Positions 44,600 to 54,342 are shown, numbered from the stretch's first letter. The stretch: DNA of 64,000 nucleotides from Lapidilactobacillus bayanensis (GCF_003946695.1 NZ_RHOX01000002.1:62001-126000); one strand, 5' to 3'. Notes: generated by a model from the letters alone, not told the origin. Numbers and translations: made by a program.

Positions 44600-46942
44600 A
44601 TGGCTAGCGATTGGCAAATTGATTATAAAAATATCCACCCTTCAGCAGCCGAATCATACGGTCAGGAGTCATTACTAACACTGAGCAACGGCTATCTCGG
44701 TTGGCGCGGCGCACCGATTATGACGACCTACAGTGAGGATCACTATCCTGGTCTATATGTCGCTGGTGTCTTCAATCAAACATCAACACCCGTAGCTGGT
44801 AAAGATGTTATTAATGAGGATATGGTTAACCTTCCTAATCCTCAATTATTTGAATTAGAAGTTGCCGGTAACAAACTCGACTTCAATCCAATTATCCGCG
44901 AATCAACCTTGAATATGAAAGATGGTACTTTAGTTGAACGTTATGTCTTCCAATTAGTTCAAGGTAATATTCAAGTAACGGTTACCAAAACAGTGGATCC
45001 CATTTGCTATCATCAATTCGCTGAACAAATAGAAGTTGTCGCCGATTTCGACACTGATATTAAAGCCTCAGCCATTATTGATGGTACGGTTACTAATCAA
45101 AACGTTAAACGTTATCGCGATTTCAATTCTCAAGAGTTTAAGGTCAGCGCGACTCAGAATCATTATCTTCATGCACAAACATTAGCATCGAAAATCGATA
45201 TGATTATCGGTGGTACTTTTAAATCAACCGTTGCATCAACCAAAACTGATTACTTCGACCAAAAAGTTATTGAGCATATTACAACCAAGCTTAAAATTGG
45301 TGAACCGATAACTTTTGAACGCGTTATGGCCGTCGCCACCAGTTATGAAGATAAGAATCCCATTGCAACAGTTATGCAAGCTTTAAACAGCGCAACTTAT
45401 GATAAAATTCTTCATGCCTCTCAGAATTATTGGCATGAAGTTTGGGCAGCCAACGACGTTAAGTTAACAAGCCCAACTAAAGATTTACAAATGTTAATTC
45501 GTTTGAACATTTTCCACCTCCATCAAGCCGCGCAACATAATGCTAACCAAGACCTAGACGCTTCTGTTGGTTCACGTGCATTAACCGGTGAAGGTTACCG
45601 CGGTCATATTTTCTGGGATGAATTGTTTGTTGTCCCATACTACGCAGCCAACGAACCAGAAACAGCTTACGATATTTTGCAGTATCGACTTAAACGGCTT
45701 GAAGCCGCTAAGAAAAATGCTGCTTCTGAAAACGAAGCTGGTGCAATGTATCCTTGGCAATCAGCGATGTATGGCGATGAGCAGGCTCAGATTATTCACT
45801 TAAATCCTGTTGATAATTCTTGGATTCCTGATAATTCTCGACTGCAACGTCATGTTTCCTTAGCCGTCGTTTATGATCTTTGGATTTATACTCACTTAAC
45901 GAATGATTATCGTCTCATGAATAATGGCGGCTTAGCAGTCCTCCTAGAAACATCTAAATTCTGGCTTAATAAAGTTAACCACAGTAGTGAAAAATATCAT
46001 TTGTCCGGTGTAATGGGACCTGATGAATTCCATGAATCTTATCCTGATGCCACCGAAGCCGGTATTCGTGATAATGCCTACACTAATATCATGTTAACCT
46101 GGTCCTTGAATTGGCTCTTAGCTTTACAAAATAATGATCAAATTGATTTCGCTAAAATCGCAACCACCCATAATTTCGATGAAAAATTATTGCAAAAAGC
46201 TCAGAATGTTGCCCACAGTTTGGCACTCCACTTGAGTAAACAAGGTGTTATTGAACAATATGCCGGTTATTTCGACTTGAAGGAACTGAACTTTGCTGAC
46301 TATACTAAGAAGTATGGTGATATCCATCGGATCGATCGGCTTCTTAAAGCCGAGGGTAAAGATTCAAACGATTATCAGGCTAACAAACAAGCCGACTTTT
46401 TAATGTTGATTTATAACTTTGGTGCACAAGTAACCGCTGATTTAATTAAGCAGCTCGGTTATTCCCTACCAGAAAACTGGCTGCGTTTAAATCGTGATTA
46501 TTATTTGGCCCGAACAGTTCACGGCTCAACAACTTCACGGCCAGTTTTTGCCGGAATTGATGTTGCCTTGGGCGAAACTCAACGTGCGTCTGAATTTCTT
46601 GAAACAGCGATTAAGTCGGATTATGATGACATTCAAGGTGGCACTACTGCTGAAGGAATTCATATCGGCGTTATGGGTGAAACCTTGGCTGTTATTCAAA
46701 ATGGCTTCGCAGGTGTTGATTTACGTGGTGAGCAAGTCACTGTTGATCCGCTACTTCCACAAACTTGGGAAAATTTAAGCTTTACCCAACGCTTTAGAGG
46801 CGTGCTTTTAAACTTTAATTTTACGCAGCAACAAGTTATGATTAAAGCAGATCAAGATATTGTAATTAAAGTTCAGGGTAAGGTTGTAACGTTACACCAA
46901 AATTTACCCGAAACAATTAAGTTGGAAAAGAGGAATAAATAA
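44600..46942 (+). CDS. trePP: GH65 disaccharide phosphorylase, probably trehalose-6-phosphate phosphorylase
   Basis: 780 residues from ATG 44600, which has GGAGG 8 nt upstream. GH65 layout: N-terminal beta-sandwich, (alpha/alpha)6 barrel with GYRGHIFWDELFV near residue 335 and the general-acid motif GPDEFHE near 475, then a C-terminal beta domain. Phosphorolysis of trehalose 6-phosphate gives beta-glucose 1-phosphate and glucose 6-phosphate, as in Lactococcus. Maltose and trehalose phosphorylases have the same fold. The PTS transporter and pgmB downstream favour the 6-phosphate enzyme, but activity is inferred. Confidence 0.82.
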   Translation: MASDWQIDYKNIHPSAAESYGQESLLTLSNGYLGWRGAPIMTTYSEDHYPGLYVAGVFNQTSTPVAGKDVINEDMVNLPNPQLFELEVAGNKLDFNPIIRESTLNMKDGTLVERYVFQLVQGNIQVTVTKTVDPICYHQFAEQIEVVADFDTDIKASAIIDGTVTNQNVKRYRDFNSQEFKVSATQNHYLHAQTLASKIDMIIGGTFKSTVASTKTDYFDQKVIEHITTKLKIGEPITFERVMAVATSYEDKNPIATVMQALNSATYDKILHASQNYWHEVWAANDVKLTSPTKDLQMLIRLNIFHLHQAAQHNANQDLDASVGSRALTGEGYRGHIFWDELFVVPYYAANEPETAYDILQYRLKRLEAAKKNAASENEAGAMYPWQSAMYGDEQAQIIHLNPVDNSWIPDNSRLQRHVSLAVVYDLWIYTHLTNDYRLMNNGGLAVLLETSKFWLNKVNHSSEKYHLSGVMGPDEFHESYPDATEAGIRDNAYTNIMLTWSLNWLLALQNNDQIDFAKIATTHNFDEKLLQKAQNVAHSLALHLSKQGVIEQYAGYFDLKELNFADYTKKYGDIHRIDRLLKAEGKDSNDYQANKQADFLMLIYNFGAQVTADLIKQLGYSLPENWLRLNRDYYLARTVHGSTTSRPVFAGIDVALGETQRASEFLETAIKSDYDDIQGGTTAEGIHIGVMGETLAVIQNGFAGVDLRGEQVTVDPLLPQTWENLSFTQRFRGVLLNFNFTQQQVMIKADQDIVIKVQGKVVTLHQNLPETIKLEKRNK

Positions 46943-46943
46943 A

Positions 46944-47618
46944 ATGGCACACTTTGATGATGTAAAAGGTTTTGCATTCGATTTAGATGGCGTTTTGGCA
47001 GATACTGCCAAATTCCATTCTCAAGCTTGGCGACAAATTGCCGAAGAATTAAATATTACTTGGACGCCAGAATTAGAATCCGGAATTAAGGGTATCGATA
47101 GAATGAGCAGTTTAATGCTTATTTTGAATTCCGCAGATGTTGCAGGCAATTACACTGAGGAACAAAAAGAAGCGCTAGCAACGCGTAAAAACGACCATTA
47201 CAAGGAATTAATTGGTACATTAACACCTGATGATGTTTTACCAGGTATGCACAAATTCCTAGATGAATTGAAAGCCAATAATTTGAAGATGAGTATTGCT
47301 TCAGCTTCCAAAAATGCACCTTTTATCTTAGATAAACTGCAAATTTCTGACTACTTCGTTGGCGTTGTTGACCCAAGTAAGGTTAAGGAAGGAAAGCCAG
47401 CGCCAGATATTTTCGCTGAAGCTGCTAAGATTCTCGACCTTGATCCAGCAACAGTTGTTGGTCTTGAAGATTCAGCTGCCGGAATTACCAGTATTAATGC
47501 AGCCGGCGAAATTTCAGTGGGTATCGGCGATAAAGCGTTGCTTCACGAAGCTAAGATTAACTTCCCAAGTACGGCTGATGTTACCCTGGCTAAAATCCGT
47601 GCCCATTTAAACTGGTAA
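46944..47618 (+). CDS. pgmB: Beta-phosphoglucomutase
   Basis: 224 residues, a HAD-IA protein with nucleophile and acid in FDLDGVLADTAKFH (residues 11-24), the substrate loop GIDRMSS and motif III/IV KEGKPAPDIF and GLEDSAAGI. It converts beta-glucose 1-phosphate from the GH65 enzyme into glucose 6-phosphate. It begins 1 bp after the phosphorylase stop codon, so the two are tightly coupled. A terminator follows. Confidence 0.93.
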   Translation: MAHFDDVKGFAFDLDGVLADTAKFHSQAWRQIAEELNITWTPELESGIKGIDRMSSLMLILNSADVAGNYTEEQKEALATRKNDHYKELIGTLTPDDVLPGMHKFLDELKANNLKMSIASASKNAPFILDKLQISDYFVGVVDPSKVKEGKPAPDIFAEAAKILDLDPATVVGLEDSAAGITSINAAGEISVGIGDKALLHEAKINFPSTADVTLAKIRAHLNW

Positions 47619-47640
47619 TTAATTCAAAAAAGCGTTAAAT

Positions 47641-47684
47641 AAAAGACATTGAGCAACTGCCATTGCAGCCATCAATGTCTTTTT
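47641..47684 (+). terminator. Terminator of the trehalose operon
   Basis: AAAAGACATTGA (47641-47652) pairs with TCAATGTCTTTT (47672-47683), with an inner weaker stem. Confidence 0.85.
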
Positions 47685-47764
47685 ATTAATGGTCAGTTAA
47701 ATTGGTTTGATTTTATTAATGGCAAAAAACCACAAAAAATAATAATGAATAATGCGATTTTTGC

Positions 47765-47795
47765 TTGACCTTTTCGTTGCGTCAATGTGTATGCT
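47765..47795 (+). promoter_or_regulatory. MerR-type promoter with a 19-bp spacer
   Basis: -35 TTGACC (47765-47770), spacer of exactly 19 bp, -10 TATGCT (47790-47795). TTGAC-N11-GTCAA forms a dyad across the spacer. This is the signature geometry of MerR-activated promoters, placed directly before a MerR gene. Confidence 0.85.
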
Positions 47796-47815
47796 GTCAT
47801 TATGGAGGTGACATG

Positions 47816-48574
47816 ATGTCCTATACCATTAAAGAACTTGCGGACTTAGTTGGCATTAGTCCACGGGCCTTACGTTATTACGATCAAATTAATTTATTAA
47901 AGCCCGCCAAAACTAGTACTGCAAATTATCGACTTTATGAAACGCCGCAAGTTCAACGATTGCGTGAAATTATGACTTATCGCGCGCTAAACTTTAGTCT
48001 TGAACAGATCCAACAATTGCTATACAAGAAACCCAGTCAACGTCAAGCTGACTTGCAACAACAATTACTTAAATTGCGACAAGAACAGAATAAGCTAAAT
48101 TCAACTATTCAAGCAGTGCAACAACAGATTCTAATTAACCAAGGAGTAAGCAAAATGACAGATGAAGAACAATTTGCAATTTTTAAACAACAAAAAATTA
48201 CTGCTAATGAGACTGCGTTTGGTAAAGAGATTCGTCAGAAATATGGTGAAACAACAATTCAACAAGCTAACCAACAATATGCGAATTTGACTGCTGAGAA
48301 ATTCACCGAGATGCAGACAACCGAAACGCAATTAATTGAGCTACTACAAACTGCCTTAGCCAATCACAAGACAACGGCTGAACAGGGCCAAGAGATTTAT
48401 CAATTACATCGCCGCTGGTTGAGCTTCACTTGGCCAAAATATTCTACGGCAGCGCACCGTGGTTTAGCAGAAATGTATCTGGCTGATCAACGCTTTATTG
48501 ATTATTACGATCAACGCGCTGGAAGTGGCGCAACCCAGATCCTTCATGATAGTATTGAACAATTTGCTAAATAG
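47816..48574 (+). CDS. MerR family regulator with TipAS effector domain
   Basis: 252 residues from ATG 47816, 7 nt after GGAGG; ATG 47813 is the alternative. The MerR helix-turn-helix spans about residues 1-70 (YTIKELADLVGISPRALRYYDQ), a coiled-coil dimer helix about 75-118 and a TipAS antibiotic-recognition domain about 125-252. TipA-like proteins bind drugs or other ligands and activate multidrug responses, including their own gene. The 19-bp-spacer promoter supports autoactivation. No effector gene is beside it, so targets lie elsewhere. Confidence 0.88.
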   Translation: MSYTIKELADLVGISPRALRYYDQINLLKPAKTSTANYRLYETPQVQRLREIMTYRALNFSLEQIQQLLYKKPSQRQADLQQQLLKLRQEQNKLNSTIQAVQQQILINQGVSKMTDEEQFAIFKQQKITANETAFGKEIRQKYGETTIQQANQQYANLTAEKFTEMQTTETQLIELLQTALANHKTTAEQGQEIYQLHRRWLSFTWPKYSTAAHRGLAEMYLADQRFIDYYDQRAGSGATQILHDSIEQFAK

Positions 48575-48597
48575 CATTCTCATTTACACCATATCTT

Positions 48598-48638
48598 AAA
48601 AAGAGACCAAATCCAATATGCTGGATTTAGTCTCTTTT
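48598..48638 (+). terminator. Terminator after the MerR gene
   Basis: AAAAGAGACCAAATCCA pairs with TGGATTTAGTCTCTTTT around ATATGC, one mismatch. Confidence 0.85.
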
Positions 48639-48747
48639 CGTTTTAATGCGAATTATTAAATCAACTTTTATCTTACTTCGATTTATTTTGGGGAGGTTAA
48701 CTGTAAAAATTCGGTATTGATTAACTTACTTTCATCAAGTTTAAACT

Positions 48748-49518
48748 TTATCTATTTATTGAACGAGCCATCCTTTCAATCGTATGACTAATTCCTCGCA
48801 AAGCTTTGCTGAGTGCAAAAATATTTTCCAATGGCGTTTCAATACCCCAGGCTGCATCACCCATATGTTGAATATCGACGCCACATATTTTATTACGAAT
48901 AGCAATATTTTCTATAAAGTGTGCTCCAGATCCTTCCTGACTTGTACCGATTGTACTCATTACAAGGGCATGCTTTTTATGTGCAAAGTCAACAATTTCA
49001 CATAATTGTTCATCCCTAAATCCCGGTACCGTTCCAACTGCTGGAACTAAAATCACATCTGCGCCTGCATCGAGAAATGATTCAACAGATTCTAGACTGA
49101 CAACAGACTCATTGACTCCAGAACCATGCATCTTTCCGGCGATTACTAGGCCAGAAAATAATGATTTAGCCAATTTAACGTTCTCTGAAATTTGCTCATT
49201 GGTCACACCACTACCAGGGTTACCTGTCAAACATACAAAATTAAATCCCAACCGCTCAACTTCTCGTAACGTTTTGATACTAGCCGTTCGACCTTCAGGA
49301 ACAACCGTCCGCGTTTCATTCATATGTGCGAGTGGATCAACCGGTTCTAGGTTAACGCCGATGGGCCGTCCAACCAATCTTTGTAAATGACGAATAATTT
49401 GCTCATCATGATGTACGCGTGCTGTTTTGAGATCGGTTTCTCCTTCGTACAAACTCAATATTAAGGGATTAAATACATCAAAAATTTCGCCAAAACAATA
49501 TTCTTTACAAAATCAACA
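48748..49518 (-). pseudogene. DUF7916-type (TIM-barrel, HAD-like annotated) gene, 5' truncated
   Basis: The protein from 49458 leftward (236 residues, ending in RMARSINR) matches the middle and end of a family usually near 300 residues: PIGVNLEPVD, LTGNPGSGVTN, AGKMHGSGVNE and GTSQEGSG. Upstream of the TTG at 49458 the same frame continues FGEIFDVFNPLI, which is still family-like, until a TGA near 49521. The first 60-70 residues and any ribosome site are absent. In other bacteria such genes stand with PTS genes, as here. Function in the family is unknown, and this copy is probably dead. Confidence 0.7.
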
Positions 49519-49593
49519 AACATCGAAACGTTAATATGTGCATATTAACTATCCATTTTTATTTTGGCGGTTTTTAATTTATTGCATCGGACT

Positions 49594-49632
49594 AAAAAAG
49601 ACTCAGTTCATTAAATGAACTGAGTCTTTTCG
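49594..49632. terminator. Terminator of manA (leftward)
   Basis: AAAAGACTCAGTTCATT (49596-49612) pairs without mismatch with the adjoining 49613-49630; on the minus strand a T-run follows. Confidence 0.9.
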
Positions 49633-49641
49633 TTGACTTTT

Positions 49642-50610
49642 TTATTCAGTTAAGCCAGCCTCACTGGCAATAATTTGAAGATCACCTTTTAACTGCCATG
49701 ACTTAATTGGAAACGGCAAGATGAAATGATCGCCTTTAGCAATATCAAAAGTCTTGCCATCGCAAGTAATTGAACCTTTACCATCAACAACTGAAACCAG
49801 CGTATATGGTGCAGCTTCTCTTTGTAAATCAAGTTCACCCTTAACACGCCATTCATAAACACTAAAGAATGGTGATAGTGGTGCCTTAACAAACGTCTTA
49901 ACGTAAGAAGCACCGTAGTCTTTTTCAGTAATAGTTAATTTTGGATCAACATGAGGAACTGTGGTTACATCAATTGACTGTTGCAAATGTAAGTCACGTT
50001 TCTGGCCGGTTTTAGCATCAACACGATCGTAATCGTAAAGGCGATAAGTCGTATCGCTACTTTGTTGTGTTTCTAAGACAACAATTCCTTTATTCAAAGC
50101 ATGAATAGTTCCACTTGGCACGTAGACAAAATCACCTTTTTTAACAGGATAGTGACGCAATAAATCTTTCCAATCCCCATTATCAATCATTTCTTTCAAT
50201 TCTGCACGAGTTTGTGCATGATGACCATAAATTAAATAAGAATCTGGTTCAGCACTTAAAACGTACCAGCACTCAGTTTTGCCTAATTCATGTTCGTGCT
50301 CTTCAGCATAAGCATCATCAGGATGAACTTGAACAGAAAGACTATCCTCTGCATCCAGAATTTTTGTCAATAATGGAAAAACATCACCCTTAGCATCGCC
50401 AAACAAGTCGCGATGTTGTTCCCATAGTTCTGCAACATTTAAACCTTTATATGGGCCATTTTTAACAGTGCTTGGGCCATGAGGATGAGCAGAAATTGCC
50501 CAACATTCACCGATTTTGCCGTCTGGTAGTTGATAACCCCAGTCAGTGGCTAATTTGCGGCCACCCCAAATTTTTTCTTGAAAATATGGATTTAAAAATA
50601 ATGGTTCCAC
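49642..50610 (-). CDS. manA: Mannose-6-phosphate isomerase, class I
   Basis: 322 residues, a cupin-type zinc enzyme of usual length. N-terminal PYFQEKIWGGRKLA, the zinc-site region LSVQVHPDDAYAEEHE near residue 93 with KTECWYVL, and VPSGTIHALNKG near 165 are present. It interconverts mannose 6-phosphate and fructose 6-phosphate in the cytoplasm. It lies downstream of the 6-phospho-beta-glucosidase gene in the same direction, 106 bp apart, and may have its own promoter because a palindrome (50693-50708) sits in the gap. Confidence 0.93.
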   Translation of the reverse strand: MEPLFLNPYFQEKIWGGRKLATDWGYQLPDGKIGECWAISAHPHGPSTVKNGPYKGLNVAELWEQHRDLFGDAKGDVFPLLTKILDAEDSLSVQVHPDDAYAEEHEHELGKTECWYVLSAEPDSYLIYGHHAQTRAELKEMIDNGDWKDLLRHYPVKKGDFVYVPSGTIHALNKGIVVLETQQSSDTTYRLYDYDRVDAKTGQKRDLHLQQSIDVTTVPHVDPKLTITEKDYGASYVKTFVKAPLSPFFSVYEWRVKGELDLQREAAPYTLVSVVDGKGSITCDGKTFDIAKGDHFILPFPIKSWQLKGDLQIIASEAGLTE

Positions 50611-50692
50611 TAAATAAACTCCCCTTCTAAGAAATCGCTACCGCTATTGTAACCGCAATATTCACGATTGTACATAGAAACTTCACTCTTTT

Positions 50693-50708
50693 AGTGATTG
50701 CAATCACT
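50693..50708. promoter_or_regulatory. Perfect 16-bp palindrome between bglA and manA
   Basis: AGTGATTGCAATCACT has no loop, so it fits a dimeric regulator site better than a terminator. A leftward -10-like TACAAT lies at 50645-50650. Confidence 0.5.
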
Positions 50709-50716
50709 GATTAATT

Positions 50717-52090
50717 TTATAATATCTGACCATTGCTTTTAATTACTTTTTTCAACCAATGATAGCTCTTCTTGGGAATTCTCTTCAGATCGCGTAAGTC
50801 ATGATTCGTTCGATTAACATATACAACGCCATAACGCTTACGCATATCGCCTTGCGAGCTCAAAATATCGATCAATCCCCAACCAAGATAGCCCACGACA
50901 TCAACACCATCAATCTCAACAGCATCTTTCAGCGCTTGAATATGGTCACGGTGATAAGCAATTCGATAATCATCTTGAATCTCGTCTTTGCCGTCCCATT
51001 CTTCAATCACACCAATCCCATTTTCGATTGGGAAAATTGGCTTTCGATACCGATTCCACATTTTAACGATAATATTACGAAAACCTAAGGGATCAATTTG
51101 CCAATTCCATTCTGTCGTTCTCAAATTAGGATTATCTTGGAAATAATCATCTGTATTCGTTAATAAGTCCGCAACATCTTGAACTTTATCCGCGTTAATC
51201 GTCGTTGAGCGATAATAACTAAATGGCAAAAAGTCACTTGATTGATCGCGAATAATTGCTAAATCACCCGGTTGAATCATCGTAAATTGCTTCTGTTCGA
51301 TTAAATTAGTAAATGCTGGTACGTAACCTCTGCCGGTAAAAGCATCCAACAAATTATAATTATAAAACTGATTAATTTGTTCTGTATAAAAATTATCTTT
51401 AGGTTTAGAGGTTGCTGAATAGAGTTCGGTATAGGCTAACATTCCCCCAATTTCGTTAGTTGTCTGCTCGTGTAAATATTTCGCTACTTGCGCATGAGCC
51501 AACATCACATGGTGAGTAATTGTCAAAATGTTTTCCAAAGTAGCCGGTGTAGCCAATGCACCAGCATAAGTCGGTGCACTTGGTGTTGAGTAAAGATTCT
51601 GTTCATTAAATGTCAACCAGTATTTAACCCGATCTCCAAAACGGTCAACCATTTCCTGACCATAACGAACAAAGTCCGCAACAACTTCTCGGCTCATGAA
51701 ACCATGATACTTCCTAGCCAGATTCAGCGGCATATCAAAGTGGTACAAACAAATCATCGGTTCAATCCCACGCGCAATTAACGCATCAATGAAGTCGCTA
51801 TAGAATTGAATACCTTCTTCGTTAAATTCACCCTCACCATCAGGTTGAACCCGACTCCAAGAAATTTGAAAACGATAGCAGTTCATTCCCAAATCTTTCA
51901 TCAAATCAAAATCTTCTTGATAACGATGATAATCGTCGGTTGCTACTTTCCAATCTGAACGATGCTTACCAGACTCGATTAAATCATAAACAGATGGGCC
52001 TTTACCGCCTTCATTGTATGCACCTTCTGTTTGCATACTAGAAACGGAATTACCCCACAAAAAATTTTTACGTAACGTTTTCGTTGTCAT
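50717..52090 (-). CDS. GH1 6-phospho-beta-glucosidase
   Basis: 457 residues from ATG 52090, with GGAGG 6 nt upstream; the frame runs further but without a ribosome site. GH1 signatures: FLWGNSVSSMQTEGA at the N-terminus, the acid/base TFNEQN near residue 160 and the nucleophile PIFPIENGIG near 355. It hydrolyses PTS-imported beta-glucoside 6-phosphates. It is divergent from a cellobiose-type EIIC gene (157 bp apart), which supplies the substrate. EIIA and EIIB partners are not in the window. Confidence 0.92.
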   Translation of the reverse strand: MTTKTLRKNFLWGNSVSSMQTEGAYNEGGKGPSVYDLIESGKHRSDWKVATDDYHRYQEDFDLMKDLGMNCYRFQISWSRVQPDGEGEFNEEGIQFYSDFIDALIARGIEPMICLYHFDMPLNLARKYHGFMSREVVADFVRYGQEMVDRFGDRVKYWLTFNEQNLYSTPSAPTYAGALATPATLENILTITHHVMLAHAQVAKYLHEQTTNEIGGMLAYTELYSATSKPKDNFYTEQINQFYNYNLLDAFTGRGYVPAFTNLIEQKQFTMIQPGDLAIIRDQSSDFLPFSYYRSTTINADKVQDVADLLTNTDDYFQDNPNLRTTEWNWQIDPLGFRNIIVKMWNRYRKPIFPIENGIGVIEEWDGKDEIQDDYRIAYHRDHIQALKDAVEIDGVDVVGYLGWGLIDILSSQGDMRKRYGVVYVNRTNHDLRDLKRIPKKSYHWLKKVIKSNGQIL

Positions 52091-52210
52091 ACGAAACCTC
52101 CGAAAGTAATTGTTAGTTGTATTATAACCGATTGGCTTCAAAAAGAAAATCAGTCTTTAATAAATAAAAGTATAGACTTTTGAAATTTGCAATGCTACTA
52201 TTTAATTTGT

Positions 52211-52220
52211 TAACCGGTTA
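52211..52220. promoter_or_regulatory. Candidate operator TAACCGGTTA
   Basis: A 10-bp palindrome with central CCGG, flanked by TTGT and CAAA, in the bglA/EIIC divergent region 28 bp before the EIIC start. It resembles sugar-regulator sites; the GntR protein encoded downstream or a LacI-type factor could bind. Confidence 0.45.
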
Positions 52221-52247
52221 CAAAAATCTGAAAGGTGTTGAACATTC

Positions 52248-53519
52248 TTGAATAAATTCATTGATTTTTTAAATGAAAAAATCATGCCGATTGCTAGTAA
52301 ACTCGGTAGCAATCGTTACTTAACAGTGTTGCGTGATGCTTTTATGCTCTCATTTCCGCTGACGATGTTTGGATCAATTATTGTCGTCATCAACAACTTG
52401 CCCTTCTTTAGTAAAGATACTCAGGCAACATTAAACCAGTTACTTGGTAACGGGCAAAATGCCACTATGAGTATCATGACCGTTTTCGTTACGTTCGGTA
52501 TTGGCTACTACTTGTCAAAATCTTACGATGTTGAAGCTATTTTCGGTGGTGCTATTTCTTTTGCTAGTTTCTTACTATTAACACCTTTTACTGCGACAAC
52601 TGACAAAGGTGCCAAAATTTCTGGCGTGTTAAGTTTAGATCGTCTTGGCGCTAAGGGAATGTTCGTTGGTATGTTGGCTGCCTTCGTTGCCGCCGAAATT
52701 TATTGCCGTATCACAAAAAAGGGTTGGCAGATTAAAATGCCAGATGGCGTTCCACCAGCAGTTGCGAAATCATTTGCGGCGATGATTCCTGCAATTATTA
52801 CATTATCAGTTTTCTTAATTATTAATGCTATTATGACTGGTATCTTCAATACTAATTTAAACGATGTCATTTATGATGTTATTCAAAAACCATTAACGGG
52901 TTTGGGCGCAAGCTTACCTGCAACGTTAATTGCACTCTTCTTCGTGCAATTACTTTGGTTTTTTGGTCTACATGGTCAAATTATCGTCAACTCAGTTATG
53001 GATCCAATTTGGAATACACTGATGTTAGATAATTTGGATGCTTATAAGGCTGGTAAGCATCTACCTCATATTATTACCAAACCATTTATGGAAACATTCA
53101 CTGTTGGTTTAGGTGGCTCTGGTATGACCCTTGCTGTTGTATTGATCATGGTTTTCTTACTAAAGAGTAAACAATATCGTGACATTGGTCGATTAGCATT
53201 GGCACCGGGAATCTTCAACGTTAACGAACCCGTTATCTTCGGACTCCCAATCGTTTTGAATGCTTCAATCTTTATTCCTTGGATTATTACACCACTCATT
53301 GTCACTTCATTAAACTACGCTGTAATGGCTATAGGACTTGTACCTGCTCCAACTGGTGTCTCTGTTCCTTGGACCGTTCCCGTATTTGCCAGCGGTATTT
53401 TAGCAACCAATTCAATTTGGGGTGGCGTTTTACAATTGGTCGATGTGGTCATTGTTGGTCTACTATGGTTCCCATTCATGAAGTCATTAGATAAACAAGC
53501 GTTGATGAGTGCAGAATAG
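52248..53519 (+). CDS. PTS cellobiose/lactose-family EIIC
   Basis: 423 residues with about ten membrane segments and LACE/CelB-type motifs: a GLHGQIIVNSVMDPIW loop near residue 243 and FNVNEPVIFGLP near 323. It imports cellobiose or another beta-glucoside. The start is TTG at 52248 after AAAGGTG. It lacks EIIA/EIIB domains, and no such genes are here, so it must use components encoded elsewhere. It is divergent from the GH1 enzyme and followed by a GntR regulator. Confidence 0.9.
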   Translation: MNKFIDFLNEKIMPIASKLGSNRYLTVLRDAFMLSFPLTMFGSIIVVINNLPFFSKDTQATLNQLLGNGQNATMSIMTVFVTFGIGYYLSKSYDVEAIFGGAISFASFLLLTPFTATTDKGAKISGVLSLDRLGAKGMFVGMLAAFVAAEIYCRITKKGWQIKMPDGVPPAVAKSFAAMIPAIITLSVFLIINAIMTGIFNTNLNDVIYDVIQKPLTGLGASLPATLIALFFVQLLWFFGLHGQIIVNSVMDPIWNTLMLDNLDAYKAGKHLPHIITKPFMETFTVGLGGSGMTLAVVLIMVFLLKSKQYRDIGRLALAPGIFNVNEPVIFGLPIVLNASIFIPWIITPLIVTSLNYAVMAIGLVPAPTGVSVPWTVPVFASGILATNSIWGGVLQLVDVVIVGLLWFPFMKSLDKQALMSAE

Positions 53520-53613
53520 CCAGTTTCTTCCTTATCAAATATCAAAGTAGAATCGACTGTCAAATAAGAGGTATAATAAATCAGGTAAATATAAAGATTA
53601 GATTAAGGAAATA

Positions 53614-54333
53614 ATGATGACAAAATATGAATCAATCGCTGGAGTACTCAAGCAACGTATTCAAGATAACATCTACAAAACTGGAACACTACTTCCTAAT
53701 CAAACTGATTTAGCGACCGAATTTGGCGTTAGTCGCATGACGATTAACAAAGCGATTAACATTTTAACAATGGAAGGCTTCGTTTCTTCTCAACGTGGTT
53801 TTGGAACTAAAATTTTAAATCACCCACTTTGGAACAAAGACGTCTCACCTGTCAATGAATACCGCGGCCTCTCATTTCAAATGGGCCAACAGCAACGCAA
53901 AATTACTAGCCAAGTCATTTCTTTTACCGTTGCCTTTCCAGATTCAGATATGCAAAAGCGACTAATATTAACGGCTCAACAACCCGTTTATCAAATCGCG
54001 CGGTTAAGAATTGTTGATGACGAACCCTTTATTCTTGAACGCACTATTATGCCGGTTGACTTGATTCCTAATTTAACTGACAGTATTTTAAAAAAATCAA
54101 TTTATCGGTATATTCAAGTTGATTTAGGTCTACAAATTGCGGGTGCTTATCGAAATATTCAAGCATCGCGTGCAGACGACTTTGATATTAAATATTTAGA
54201 TTGCCAACCAACGGATCCTGTTCTAGAAGTTGAGCAAGTTGCCTATCTCAAAAATGGTCGTCCCTTTGAATATTCACGCAGTCGCAATCGCTATGATAAA
54301 CGCGGCTACACTGAACTAGATATGCGAAATTAA
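53614..54333 (+). CDS. GntR/HutC family regulator of the beta-glucoside genes
   Basis: 239 residues. Winged helix at about residues 3-70 (TDLATEFGVSRMTINKAINIL), UTRA effector domain about 90-235. It lies 94 bp after the EIIC gene with a -10-like TATAAT at 53572-53577, so it may be transcribed both with EIIC and alone. The ligand is probably a 6-phospho sugar from the PTS. A strong terminator follows directly. Confidence 0.85.
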   Translation: MMTKYESIAGVLKQRIQDNIYKTGTLLPNQTDLATEFGVSRMTINKAINILTMEGFVSSQRGFGTKILNHPLWNKDVSPVNEYRGLSFQMGQQQRKITSQVISFTVAFPDSDMQKRLILTAQQPVYQIARLRIVDDEPFILERTIMPVDLIPNLTDSILKKSIYRYIQVDLGLQIAGAYRNIQASRADDFDIKYLDCQPTDPVLEVEQVAYLKNGRPFEYSRSRNRYDKRGYTELDMRN

Positions 54334-54342
54334 AACAATTAT

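Noticed and set aside
47765-47815. Longer MerR protein starting at 47765
   Set aside because: That TTG is the -35 element of the promoter; GGAGG points to ATG 47816 (or 47813).
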